Positions 13,093 through 25,594 of a DNA stretch of 64,000 bases are shown here, in pieces. The stretch is from contig KV748219.1 in NCBI GenBank assembly GCA_001692895.1, forward strand, positions 1,302,001-1,366,000, written 5' to 3'. The notes beneath the pieces were generated by a model, which saw only the letters and a list, made by a program, of their open reading frames with translations, ran no database searches and had not been told where the DNA came from. Both the position numbers and the translations under genes were made by a program. The stretch's first letter is position 1; the number at the start of each line of letters is the position of its first letter. The DNA is from Cenococcum geophilum 1.58 (lineage: Eukaryota > Ascomycota > Dothideomycetes > Gloniales > Gloniaceae).

Positions 13093-16000
13093 TAATTACT
13101 ACCTAGTTATAGTATTAATATAAGAAGTCGAATAATATACCACTAAAAGCAGCCACTATAACGCCATTAATGGTAGCAACTACTTTAAGGATAGGAGGTA
13201 ATACTAGTATAGCAAATACTAACTTATAGCAACCTATAACGGTTAGATAGCTATAGGAAATAGTTAACTAGCTAACAGCTAACAATATAATATTAAAAGA
13301 AAGACTTAATAGGATAGAAGCAGTAAAGATTAAGTTACTATTAATTAAGAGATTTACTAAAGAGAGGTTAAAACTTAAAGAATTCCTTATATAGATATAT
13401 TTTAAGGTCTTATAAAAGGGAGTAAAGTTACCTATACCTATAGATTGGATAGCCTATATAGGACTATTCTTATTAGGGAAAGTACTTAAGTAGTTTAAAC
13501 CTTACCTTATAAAGATATAGGTAAACGGAATAACGACCACTAACTAAGACGTGTAATTTATATTCTTAAGTTAGAAAGGATTTATAGAATAACTAACGTA
13601 GATATTTAGAGACCTAGAAGAAACAACTATAGTAAAAAGAAAACTCTAGAACCTTATATAACGAACTTTAGTAATTAAGTATATAATACAGTTTTAGATA
13701 CTAGTAATATAAGTAGAGTAGAATAATAGGGCGCTTATAGTATAGTATAAATAGGGACTTAAGGCTAAAGTCTAGGACGTAATTATCTTAATAGAAAATA
13801 CGGACACCCTAAGAAATCTAATAGATTAGGCAATTAAGATTAATAATTAGATCTACTAAAGGGAATAGGCTAAGAGAGGCTAAAATAGAGTTCTATAGTT
13901 ATATAAGGCGTAAAGTATATAATAATAAAAGCTAAGTTAAAAAATATAGTATGGCGCAAAGCTAATAGACCTAAGTAGTACTAAAGAAGCCTATAAGAGA
14001 TAGAGCAAACTATAAAAACCTAGAGGATAAGGATTAAGTAATTAAAAGTCTAAGAAGCAGAGGCTAAATTAGGGATTTTAATAGCAGAAGATATTTAGGC
14101 GAACTCCATAATAAGAGAAATAGTTTAAAGAAGAAGCTTATATAAATTACGGAAAATAGGGTTATTATATTAAAGACTATAAAAATAGGCAGAGTTACTA
14201 TATAGTAAAAGGTATAAGACTAGTAGATGATATATATATATAGAGGGATAATAATATACTATAAGAAACAAAAGAATATTTAATTAAAAGTTTTACGTTT
14301 TATTATAATAACGCATGCCAAATTTATAAGGACGCTAAATATAGCGTAAGCTATTAGCTATAAGAGCTAGCACCTATAGGATATAGAGGAACTAATAAAC
14401 TAGTTTATAAATTAGATATTAAGGATAATAAATTTAACCTAGGTAAAACATTCTATAACGATAAGGTAATAAAGGCCGCTTATTAAGAGCAAGCAGACCT
14501 TAGAGATGTTATACTAAAGGCAGAGGATAATTCTACTATAGAATAGGGAATATTAGTAGGGATTGAAACCCCACTAAATATAATATCTATCGCTTTATAA
14601 GACGTAAAAGAAGTAGGATAGTAAACCACTTTAGCACTTAATAAAGGCAAAAGGCTAAAGGCTTAAGATTCTTAAAATAAGATAAAAGATAACTAAGATT
14701 CTTAAGACAAGATAAGGTAAGCTTAAGGACCTATAACGGATAATAACTAATAGAGTAGAGTAGTAGCTTAGTTCAGAACTATATAAATAAGCTTAGGATA
14801 GAAGTTCCTATAGGTATAAGATTCTTAAGACAAGATAAGTAAGATTTAAGACTCTTAAGATAAGATAAGAACACTAAGTAAGCCTAGTTAAACTAAGGTA
14901 AGAGCTAAGCTTAAGTTAAAAACAAGCTTAGGATTAAAGAATCTAAGAGGTTAAGAATTTGGAGTATAAATTAGGACACCCATAGATAAAAGGTAAAGAG
15001 CTTCTTTATAAATTAGAGAATCTGTGATATAAATAGTAATTAGACTAGGAGATAGATATATAAACCCAGAAAACTTACTAAGGGAATATAGTATTTAGCC
15101 TAAAGATTAAAAAGTTAATACCAAGATTAAGAAGCATAAAGACTTTAAGGATCTACTTATAAAACGCGATATAAAAGAAACCATAGAGGAGTTTAGGGCA
15201 AGAATTACCTTATAGTAAGAGCAGAAATTAGATAAAAGATCTAGTATATTAAAACGTATAAAGGACAGAGCACTAGTATAAAGAATTATTAATAGGCTAA
15301 GAGTAGGCATACTAAGAGCTAAGTAGCTTACTAAACTAAAAGATAAAGAGGATCTAGGGATTCTAACTAGGTTTAAGGAACAATATATAAAGGGCTGTCA
15401 CGATATAGTAATAAGAAGATACTTCCTTATGGATAAACTGTATATACTCTAGCAACTATACTAAAAGTAGTATAGGCAAAGGCACAATAATAAGTGGGAA
15501 GATTTCTATATATAGTTAGATAAAAAAGTTATCCAGGACCACCTAATTATAGAGAAGGCTATAACGTATATTAAAGGAGCCTTAATTATAATATTAAAGG
15601 ATCTAGAGGAACGTTTAGAGGACTAAAGAAGTAAAAGACGTATTTTAATACCTATAAATAAAGTTATAACGTTTAAATCAGCACAATAAAGGTTTAAACT
15701 TAAGGATAAAAACGAGCTAAGAGTTAACCTAAAGTACCTAGCATACTATACGTTATTATAGATTGCGTATATAGACGATATATATAAAATATATAAGAAT
15801 CTAAAGGAAAAGAATTGGAAATACCCTATAAGGATATACTAGATAATGGATAAGTAATAGTATAGGAATGCCAAATATATATATAGATAGCATCTAGCAA
15901 AGGTCTAAGAGAAAGGAAGTTTAGTACTTTAACTAGGAAGATTCCTTATAGAAAAATGCTTAGACGGACAATAGTAGTAGAAATGCCTAGAAAATACGTG

Positions 16001-19000
16001 TCTATAGTATATTAAAGATAAAAAGTAAATTAGGCATTAGCTAAAGAGCGAGCTAAGTATACCAGAATTAAGCAGCTAATAGTTAGAAAAAGTAGAGGCC
16101 TATAGAACTAAAGGGAGCCAATAGTAGAGCCTTAAACCCTTAAAGGAATTTAAGGATAATACCTAAATTTACGGATTAATTAGTAAAATTAGCAGTTTAA
16201 AGCGCTAATAGATAGTAGAGTAACGTAAAACTATATTTTACTAGTAGCAGTTAAAAGAATAGGGCTACCTTATAAACAAAAGGAGTAACCTTACCTATTA
16301 GTTATAATTTTAGGAGATCTAATAACCTATAGAGGAGGGATTATTAATCTTAAAATAGGACCTATTTAGATAACTATTAAAGGGAGATAAATTAAGATAT
16401 CTTTTAATATCCTACTATTAGGACAGGACAAGGCAGTATTAAATATACCTTAGTTATAAGAATATAATCTAAAAATCGATTAGATTATAGGTTAGGTTAA
16501 TATTAAAGATACTTAATACCGTAAAATGCGATAATAAGCCAAGTTAGTATAGTACTAAGTAGGAGCAACCTATAAAGAAATAAAAAAAGGACTAAGTTAT
16601 ATACTAAAGAGATACCATAAGTATGGTAAGAAACTATAGTTACCAGAAAGTAAAAAGCTGTTAAAGTATATAGTATAGAACTATAAGATAGAGTTAGAAC
16701 TAAAAATAAGTCTAAAGTTCTTTCTAATCTATAAGCTTACTAAAGAAGAAGGTAGAGCGTTAAAAGAGTTTATCTAGGAAAATCTACGAAAGGGATATAA
16801 TAGATTATCGCAGTTATTAGCGGGTTATCCAGTACTATTTATACTAAAGAAAAATAGTAAACTAAGGCTGTATATTAACTATAGATAGTTAAACAGCATT
16901 ACCAGAAAGGATAGGTATCCTTTACCCTTAATTAGCGAAATCTAAAATAGAATAGGTAATGTGTAAATCTTTATAAAGATAGATCTAAGATAGGCGTACT
17001 ATTAGATTAGGATTAAGGAAGGCGATAAATAAAAGGCAGCCTTTAGGTCAAAGGAAGGACTATATAAACTATTAGTTATACAATTTAGGCTTATAAACGC
17101 ACTAGTAACGTTTTAGAAGCGTATTAATAACATATTAGGGGAATACTTAGATAAATTTGTTATAGCATATCTTAATAATATTATTATCTATTTAATAACT
17201 AAAAAAGAATACGGGGAATATATTAAATAGGTCTTAAAGAGACTATAAGAAGAACAAATGCTAGTAGTAATTAAGAAATGCGAGTTCTTTACTAGGAAGA
17301 CTAATTTTATTAGATTTATTATTAAACTAGGCTAACTTAGCATAAATCTAAAAAAGATTAAGGCTATAGTAAATTAGTAGGAACTAGAGAACGTTATATA
17401 GTTAAAATTATTCCTAGGGTTTTGCAATTACTATAAAAGGTTTATAGCGCAGTAGTTAAAGAACATTAAGCCATTTATATAGTTAATAAAAAAAGAAGAA
17501 CCATAGGCATAGGGAGAGGAGTAAAGAGAACTCTTTAAGAAAGTTAAAGAGTTATTTACCTAGGAGCTAGTTCTTAAAATCTATTAACTAGAACTAGAGA
17601 CGGTTATAGAAACGGATGCATTAGACTATATACTAGGGGTATACTTTATATAAAGGTATTAAAATAGATGGCACCCAATAGCATACTACAGTCGGAAAAT
17701 AACACTACTAGAGTTAAACTATAACATCTACAATAAGGAGTTATTAGGTATAGTTATAATATTAAAGAAATAGAGAGCATTCTTATAAGGTATAGAGAAA
17801 CTATTTATAGTTAAAATAAATTATAAGAACCTAATAGGATTCCTAATAACAAAGGAACTTAACTAAAGATAGGTTAAATAGGCAGAGATACTTACAGAAT
17901 ACTATTTCGAGATTTAGTATACTAAAGGTACAGATAATACACGGGTAGATGCTCTAAGCCGTAAAGCTAAACTATAAAATAAGGAAAAGCCATTAGGGGC
18001 TTTATTGCGAAAAGATATAGACGGATTAATTAGATACAATTATCTAAAAATTATAGTAACTTAAGAAGACGATAAACTAAAGAAAGTCTATAAGATACTA
18101 GAAAGCTTTTAAGTATAAAGAATTCTAAAAGCATAGCTAGAAGATCTATAGATAAATATATACAAAAATTAAGAAGTAAAGTATATCCTAAGAAGTATAG
18201 CAGAGTAGTTTATAAAGGACTTCTATAAGGGATTAACCTAAGGATATAATAGAGCTACGGGCTTAGTGTTAAGACTCTAGGAGGAGTATATTATTAATAG
18301 AATCTAAAGGATAGCTAAAAGAGTTATAAAGAAATATCTAGATTATTAAAGAAATAAACTAATAAGGCATAAGCTATATGGAGGGCTATAACCTATTAAA
18401 ATACTAAAGAGACTATAGGAGGTTATATTATAGGACTTTATTATTAAGTTACTAAAATTAAGAGATCCTATTACCAGATAAGATTATAACGCGATCTTAG
18501 TAATAGTAGACAAGCTTATAAAGTAGAAATACTTTATAGCATATACAGAAGAAATCTCAGCGGAAGATATCACTAAAATCTACGTTAAAGAAGTATTTAT
18601 AAGATATAAAGCACTAAGTAAGATTATATTAGATAGAGATCTAAGATTTATAGCAGTATTTTAGAAAGTGTTTTTAGCGGAGTAAGAAGTTTAAGTAGCA
18701 ACTTCTACCGCATATTATTTACAAACAGACGGTTAAACGGAAAGATTAAATTAGACGCTAAAGCAGTACCTAAGGCATTATATTAATTATGCATAGAATA
18801 ATTAGGTATTACTATTACCAGTTATATAGTTTGCATATAATATAATACCTTAAGAAGGAATAGGTATATTACTATTTAAGGCAAATTACGGATATAAGCC
18901 GAAAATATTATTATTACTACGGCAAGTAAAGAAAACGAGTAGTATAGCTAAAGAGAGAATAAAGACATTAATAAATCTTTATGCAAACCTTATAGAATTA

Positions 19001-20193
19001 GTAAAGAAAGTACAAGAGAAAATAAAAAAGTACTATAATGCTAAGAGATCTAAGGGACTAGATCTTAAGGAGGGAGATAAAGTATAGCTACTATATAAAA
19101 ATTTTAAGAGTTAATAACTAAGCAAGAAGTTAGACTATATCAGACTAGGACCTTTTAAAATTACGTAGAGGATTTCACTAGTTATATTTAAGTTAAACCT
19201 ACCAGCCAAAATAAAGATCTACCCTATATAGTATATTATAATGCTAGAGCCAGCATATAGGAATATTAAGCCACTAGTCTATAAAGCAGACACGTATAGA
19301 GGATAAGAAGAAGATAAATAGTAAGTATTAAAGATTGTTAATTATAAGGACATTAACAATAAAACATGGTATAAGGTTAAGTAGATAGGCTATACTAAAA
19401 CTACCTAGGAGCTACTAAAGAATTTAAAAAACGCTATAGGAAAGGTACAGGAGTATTAAAAGAGATTAGGTTAGGTAGTATTAATAAAGAAGGATTGCTA
19501 AAGAATAAGTCACCTAAGGGGGACCTAAGAAGAGCAGTTGCTAAACTACTTAGATCTATTTCCTTCTCTATTAGAAGAAAATCCGTTCTTTTATTACCTA
19601 GTTCCTATAGACCTTATTTTATAAGTTTCCACTCCTTAAAGCGAACCTTCTTATGAACACATTAAAGACGCTAAACTTTTATAAAGGCAGACTGCTAAGC
19701 CTTAAGGGTATAAGTAAATTCTTTAGATTAATAATAGGCTTCCGCTAGCGCTGCGGCAAGATTACCCTTAAGTTTTTCTACCTTAAATTAAATATAAGAC
19801 CCTAAAATAAATTAATTAGGGAACTAGACAACTATTAAGAGTAATAAATCGCTTACATTTAATATTAAAGATAAAGTAAATGTTATAGAATGACTAAATA
19901 TTTGCTTTAGTGTACTTTAAATAAAAGAAAGGTTACCGGGATAAAGAACTCGCTAACGCAACGCAAACTAGCCCCTCTTTCACACAATAAGAACACGGAG
20001 AAGGCATTATCTCGCTAAGAAATAATATTATAGTAATAGTACGAGACCAACGGGCTATAGAGGAAGAAGAAGGTGCTTTAGGCATTATAAGTAACAATAT
20101 TAACCAAATTAATTAGATGGATATTACACCTCTAATAAACAACCTAAAGATACTAGGTATCTTTAAGGACGAAAATAAAGAGGAGGGAGATAG

Positions 20194-20618
20194 TATTACG
20201 GACGCTTTAAGTATAATATTATAACTACTTAGAAAGAAGTTAAAAGAAGCTAGTTAGTTAATATAAACACGGTTTAAGATAAAACCCATAAAACCATATA
20301 ACGAGGAATAGTAAGCAGAGTCACGTAATATAATCTATATAATCTATATAATCTATAAGATCTATTATAGAGCAAACAGAGTAGACAGAGTAGATAGAGT
20401 AATAACTTTCTTAGGAGTACGGTTGTGTATTTAAGGACCCTTAGTCCCTACCTAGATAGTTCCTTCCTTATAGTAATTCTTAGAATATAATTAAAGTTAA
20501 TCTGTTAGGCAACCACTCCACTAGTTATTATTACGTTGTTAACTTTTATACTTGCATTTCCTACACACCTAGCCCAATAACGAGCCCACCGTAGTTCTTG
20601 CTACAAGGTTCCGTTACA
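20194..20618 (+). repeat. 3' LTR of G2
   Basis: 425 bp, ending ccgttaca. It is followed by the target site gcctt (20619-20623), after which minus-strand Copia sequence resumes. Confidence 0.92.
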
Positions 20619-21398
20619 GCCTTCCTATTAACGTCGTTATATCTAGAGCGTTTAAGGACTCTATATAGCTTTTCGGCTAATAAATGGCCGAAACGGCGGT
20701 ATAGGCGGTAGATTTCCGTACTAGTAAGGTAGCACGGGTTATAGTTAAAAGACTCCTAAATATAGGCCTATAAGGTCTCTCCCTATATAAGGAATAGGTA
20801 TTTAAATTATTATGTAATTAGTAGGGTAATATACTTACTTCCTAGGGTAGTTATAGGGCCAATTAGGGTGTCCGTAATATTATTATAGTATACTTATAAC
20901 CTATCTATATCTATAAGGCAGAGTAGGAAAAGGGTATCTACTTTTACTACATAGAAGTTAACTAGGCTAATTAGAGTCTTAACTATAACTAATCTAATTA
21001 ATGCGGTTAAGCCAATGCCGAACTAGACGTTTACGGCCTTAGTCTACGTAGTATCAATATCTATATTATTATTTATGGTGGTCTTATATACAAGGTATTA
21101 TCCATATCCTATAGTAGACTTCTTAAAGGCACCTATATCAATTATAACGCCGTAGAATTTCTTAGGGGTATAGCGTTCCGTAGTAATATATACAAATAGG
21201 TCCTATTTATAGTCTATAACGTCCGTAACAGGTTTAGTAAGTATACTTATAGATTAGTTTTTAGGTGTAATTAAGTATATAAAGGAGCAGTTAGCTAATA
21301 TAGTTATAGTATTAAAGGCTTAGCCGCGTCCGTAGGCTTATTACAGCAGTAGTGGTTCCTAAGGAGGCTAAAAAGTAAGGTAGTAGAGCACTATAGGT

Positions 21399-21443
21399 GA
21401 CTTATAGGCGCCTTATAGGCGCCTTATAGGCGCTTTATAGGCG
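21399..21443. repeat. 11-bp tandem repeat, four units
   Basis: The unit gccttataggc repeats about four times with small changes inside the Copia 1 relic. Confidence 0.85.
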
Positions 21444-22580
21444 AGTCCTAAAAGGCGGGGAGATGGATTACAGGGTTTTCTTAAATAGAGTTTTCTCCCC
21501 ATATGTATATAAGGAGTAGTCCGTATAGGCCTAATAGGGATCTAAATCGGACGTTAAGCAATGAATAATAATATTAAAGGCTTAGCTGTCCGTAAGAGGT
21601 CTAAAGGTAATTAGAAACGTCTCTAAGGTCTCTTATTCCTAGGCGTCTAAGTTAAAGTCAATTATAAGGGCTTCTATTAACTTATTAGGAGGCTCTTCCG
21701 CTTCCTCTCCTTCGTATTATAAAATAAACTGGTTAATACAACTATTAAGTCTCTTTCTAGACTTGTTACGTTCTTCCTAGGTATACCTTATAAACTAATA
21801 TCCTTTCTTACCGCATATAAAGCACTTCTGGCTAGTTTGTTTATAGGGGTATATTTTTATACAGAAGTTATTATAGGGGTTACGGGTAGGACCTAATTGA
21901 TACGGGTACTGCTAGCGGTAGCGGCGGTCCGTAAAGTAGACGTCTAAGTCTATTTACGGATATTAAATATCCGTAATAAAGGCTTAAGTGCTGCCTAGTA
22001 GGTTTAAGACTTTATACATTATAATAGAGGAGCGTAGATTATTAATAAGGCTAGCTAAGGTATCTATAGGCTTATAATAGGCGTACTTATAGGGCTCTAC
22101 TTCCTAGTAGGCCGTAATAAGTTTATTATATAGGAAGTTGTCTATTTAAAGCTTAGCGTTAAGGCCGTGCTATAGGTGCCGAAGGTCTTTAATAAGAATT
22201 TGCAGGCACTCTATAGTCGATTTTTTAGTATTCTTATTAATTACGGTCCATAGCTTAGTTGTATTCCATTAGGTAAGAATATTACGCTTATATTCCGGTC
22301 CTTTAAAGTAGTTACGTATAGCTTTATATAGTTTATTAAAGGGAACACTAAGGGGGTTACTCTTAAGGTTAGTATAATAATAGTTAAGTACTAGGCCGCG
22401 CAGTATAGTAGAGTAGGCTTAGCTAAATTCCTATTTAGGAATATTAGCCTTCTAGCAGAGGTCCGTAAAGATAGTCAGTTTAAAGTTAAAGTTATCGTTT
22501 TTACCGCTATACTTAGATTTGTCGGTATAGAGCTTAGCTAGGTTAGCTAGCTCCTTACTATAGGTCTTCGCTTAGGTAGG

Positions 22581-22655
22581 TTATAGATCTATAACTTATA
22601 GATCTATAGTTTACGGATATATAGCTTACGGATATATAGCTTATAGATCTATAAC
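22581..22655. repeat. 15-bp tandem repeat, five units
   Basis: Units of the type ttatagatctatagt and ttacggatatatagc repeat five times. Fifteen bases is five codons, so the repeat probably encoded a short peptide repeat in the Copia gag tail. Confidence 0.85.
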
Positions 22656-22676
22656 TTAAATAATAAAAGGGGTTTA

Positions 22677-22766
22677 GTCCGTATTTTAGTTTACGGGGGT
22701 ATTATAGTCCGTAATTTAGGTTACGGGAGTATTACAGTCCGTAACTTAAGTACTAGGTATACTTTA
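22677..22766. repeat. 30-bp tandem repeat, about 2.5 units
   Basis: Each unit starts gtccgta and contains ttacggg. The 30-base period equals ten codons and lies in the same Copia gag region as the 15-bp repeat. Confidence 0.75.
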
Positions 22767-23584
22767 GCCAGTAAGATTAATTTTAAGGCTGCTTAGGTTT
22801 ATAGAATAAATTTGGTTAAGAGGGTTAGGTATAAGGCTAGCAATTCTATTAAGTTTAGAAGAAGTAAAGAGTTCTTTAATAGTTTTAACCTAGTCTAGGA
22901 TTTCCTCTTTAGTCTATTCTATTTGGTCTTTTTTATATATTATATTATATAAAGACTATATAATAGTAACTTATTTATCCCTTTTAACCTATATACCTTA
23001 GTTATATAAAAGGGTTTATAGTTTACGGATAGTAATAGGGTTACAGGCCTTAAAAATAGCTTCCGTAAAGTCCGTAAAGTCTTCCTAGTATTACTTCTAT
23101 AGGTCATTATTTATAAGCTTAAAGTATGGGTTTTAAAACTAATATAGTCGTTAACATCGTTTATAGATATAATGTCAACTCCTTATCTCTACTTCTTTTA
23201 ACCTTCGCTAACTTGCTTACTAATATCTGCTATACTATATAGTATATAGCGGGTAGAAGAGGTCTTATAGTGGTCCGTAAAGGTAATTAATAGGTCCGTA
23301 ACAGTTTATAGAAGGGTAAAAGGTTTATATAAGGTCTAAAGAGGTTTAAAGTTTAAGGGGGTTAAGAATAGGGGTTCTATAAAGGTCTATATTCACGTTT
23401 ATAAACTTTTAGTAAACTATACTAAGACTTAAATAAGTATATAGAGTTGGTGATAGTCTGTAATCCCCAACTTCTAACCTTTTAGCAGGTCGTACTAGGA
23501 GTCTAAACGGGTAGTCGCTGTCGTATATCGCTTAGGGAAGGTATTAAGTGTTTGCTAATCTATGCGCGCTTACTAATTAGTATT

Positions 23585-23849
23585 TATACTAATTTAATAG
23601 CACAAGTAAGTTAGATCTAGGGGCACGAAATATATATAGTATTATATGCTCGTTTAGATAATAGTAACTATTAATTATATAAAGTAGACTATATGGCCTA
23701 TATACTAATACGCCTCCCCCTAATTAGTTAGTACTTTATAAGTGCACTAGACACGTAAGCGAGTAGTTAGTATACTAACGCGTAAACGCGTAGCTGCTAT
23801 ACTAAACGCGTAGGCACGCGGTTAGTATAATAGGTACTATAATTAGATA
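23585..23849 (-). repeat. 5' LTR of Copia fossil 1
   Basis: 265 bp, full-length match to 1395-1659. The base run ggggg follows it and does not match the ctatt that precedes the other LTR. Confidence 0.9.
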
Positions 23850-24760
23850 GGGGGGCTATATATTATATTCGCGACCTTATAACCTTATAACTTCTTAACT
23901 TTTTTCCTACCTTTACCCCTTTTTCTTTTACTATATTACTACCTTAGTTACTACTCTTTACCTACTACCTAAATACCTTCTAATTATATATTTTATACTA
24001 CTTATAGGTAGCACTATTCTTTTATTAACTTTATAATAAACTATTATAAAGCTTTATATAAGACCTATAACTTTTATAAAGTTAATTCTTTACTTACTTC
24101 TTTTTAATATACTACTTTTCTAACTCTATATATAGGAGAAAAAAAAGTTTTATTAATAGCCTTTAGTAGACCTTTTATAGCCTATAAATTAAACTATAGC
24201 TACTATTACTTCTACTATTACTTTTACTATTATTTTTACCGCTACTTTTACTGCTACTTCTTTTTTTATATTTACCCATATTAATCTAGCTATAACTACC
24301 TATATTAATTTAGCTATAATTACTAATATTAATCTAGTTATAACCTATTATTATTTATCCTATTATAAAGTAGCTAGCTTTTAATTTTATAAATATTACC
24401 TATAACTTTTATACTACTCTATATTAAATAAATAAATATATTAATATATTAAAGCTTAGTAATTTATAATTTAAAGTATATTATAAATATAGTAATATAA
24501 ACCTTTCTTTATTTTAGCCTTTACTAAACTATTTATATAACTTTTTATAGTTTTATAGTACTTTTATTAAGTAGTTTAAAGAGTAGCTCTACTTATATAA
24601 TATAATATTAGCTTTTATATTTATAAACTATATTATTATTAATTATAGTATAGCCTATAATAAGCTTTATTATTTATAAAGCCTACTAAAGGCTATTACT
24701 AATATTACTTTATAGTATATATTTAAGTCTTAATAAAACCCTAGGAATATACTAAAAACA
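23850..24760 (+). other. AT-rich relic, unassigned
   Basis: The stretch holds a pyrimidine-rich run of short Thr/Ser-codon-like repeats (about 24195-24265) and three imperfect copies of a 24-bp unit of the type attaatctagctataactac (about 24275-24347). From about 24380 to 24770 one plus frame is fairly continuous and could be the end of a gag-like gene, but I cannot assign it to a family. No intact gene is present. Confidence 0.35.
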
Positions 24761-24769
24761 TTTCCACCC

Positions 24770-25280
24770 TTGAATCCATCCTACTGGGCATCTAGCCGGG
24801 CGGTTAGAGGAACATCGCCTTTTTGCTAAAAGTGTTAATACGCCGGAATTTAGCAGCGCCGAACGCCTAATTTTGGCCACAACCTAACGCACCAACTCTT
24901 AGCCTCTCTCTTCTCTCTAGCTTATATGCTCTATGTCACGGAGTGAGCACAAGCGGTGATAATATATAGCGAAGTAGGTATTATTAAGCTATGTACATGA
25001 ACTGCGTGATGAAGTCAAGACGTTGCGTAAGGAAAGAAGGTAGGGAAACGGGAAGAAAGGGCATATATCGTTGACTTGGTTGCTTGGTCAACACGTGCAT
25101 GGGCAGAATAGGGTTCAGGTCGTGGTCCTGGCAGAACTTGGCAGAATTCGGTGGAACTTGGCAGAATATGGCAGAATGCCGTAGATTGCCGTTAGATTGC
25201 CATCAGATTGCCGTCAGATTGCCATTTCGCGGTTGGTCTCTAATTGCTGAGTCGGTGGAAACAGGTGGACGTGTGCAAGG
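24770..25280. other. Unmutated GC-richer island with minisatellites
   Basis: Base use changes sharply here to near-balanced composition with intact CG and CA dinucleotides, unlike both sides. It contains a cluster of ggcagaacttggcagaat-type repeats (about 25128-25185) and a cluster of gattgccgtta-type repeats (about 25186-25228). The first resembles the start of the LTR at 41599. An open frame crosses these repeats (25084-25317), but it looks like a by-product and I do not call it a gene. Confidence 0.6.
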
Positions 25281-25547
25281 TGTTACGGGGGTGTCCCGTG
25301 ACACTCTAGCCCCCTAAGATAGGGGCCCGTAAAAAAGGGGGAATGAAAAGGAAAAAAGAATAGCGAAGAATAAAATTGCAATATAGAAGGCGTCGTAAGA
25401 CGCTTTAAGAACGCGATATAAATCCATTTATATATAACCTCTCTCCTCTCCCCCCCCCCCTAGCCATACTACATTGTCTTTTATCCCTACTTACGGATCT
25501 TTTTAACTATCTCCCCGATTCCGGCGTACTTATCTATATATCTTGCA
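25281..25547 (+). repeat. Possible solo LTR, unrelated to the others
   Basis: It begins tgttacggggg, has a TATA-like gatataaatc near 25427 and a long C run near 25449, and ends tcttgca, so its ends would be TG and CA over 267 bp. No partner copy and no target duplication are seen in the window. It is little mutated compared with its surroundings. Confidence 0.35.
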
Positions 25548-25594
25548 GATTGGGGGTGCCGCTAGCTTACCTTAGAACCTACCTGCGTACGTAT

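Larger units (their letters stand above)
12668..20618 (+). mobile_element. Gypsy chromovirus fossil G2 (nested)
   Basis: 7,951 bp, the same length as G1, reading on the plus strand with 425-bp LTRs. Parts: gag (about 13140-15700, a long charged region), protease (about 16200-16470), RT (about 16700-17400), RNase H (about 17560-17960), integrase (about 18200-19100) and chromodomain (about 19320-19470). A purine-rich tract lies just before the 3' LTR (about 20171-20193). About 700 bp between the chromodomain and that tract is unassigned. The domain order is that of a chromodomain-bearing Ty3/Gypsy element. It is decayed with dozens of RIP-type breaks, although the domain text is still easy to read. 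Confidence 0.92.
20619..23584 (-). pseudogene. Copia fossil 1, gag to integrase-start part
   Basis: Minus-strand relic. The region near 21880-21700 reads as a zinc-knuckle-like CxxC block followed by an EER-type stretch usual in fungal Copia gag. About 21600-20624 leads into protease and the integrase start. Short tandem repeats lie in the coding area (21399-21443, 22581-22655, 22677-22766). The right edge abuts the 5' LTR at 23585. It is decayed. Confidence 0.75.
1395..23849 (-). mobile_element. Copia fossil 1, host of two nested Gypsy elements
   Basis: The element reads on the minus strand between two 265-bp LTRs. About 6.5 kb is its own sequence. Parts in element order: gag with a zinc-knuckle-like CxxC block near 21780-21880, then protease and integrase start (about 21600-20624), the integrase core (now reversed at 12186-12662), reverse transcriptase (about 3480-2600) and RNase H (to about 1800). 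Gypsy copies at 4230-12180 and 12668-20618 interrupt it. It is heavily decayed, with dozens of breaks. The RT area resembles fungal Copia (a VDD-type block followed by a KFNGG-like block). No matching target duplication is visible at the outer ends, so one flank may have been rearranged. Confidence 0.85.

Noticed and set aside
21399-21443. CRISPR-like array of short repeats
   Set aside because: The units are directly adjacent with no spacers, and the organism is a fungus. It is an ordinary tandem repeat.
25084-25317. Open frame of 77 codons crossing the minisatellites
   Set aside because: The residues simply follow the tandem repeats (Trp/Gln/Asn and Leu/Pro runs). No start context, homologue or conserved domain supports it.
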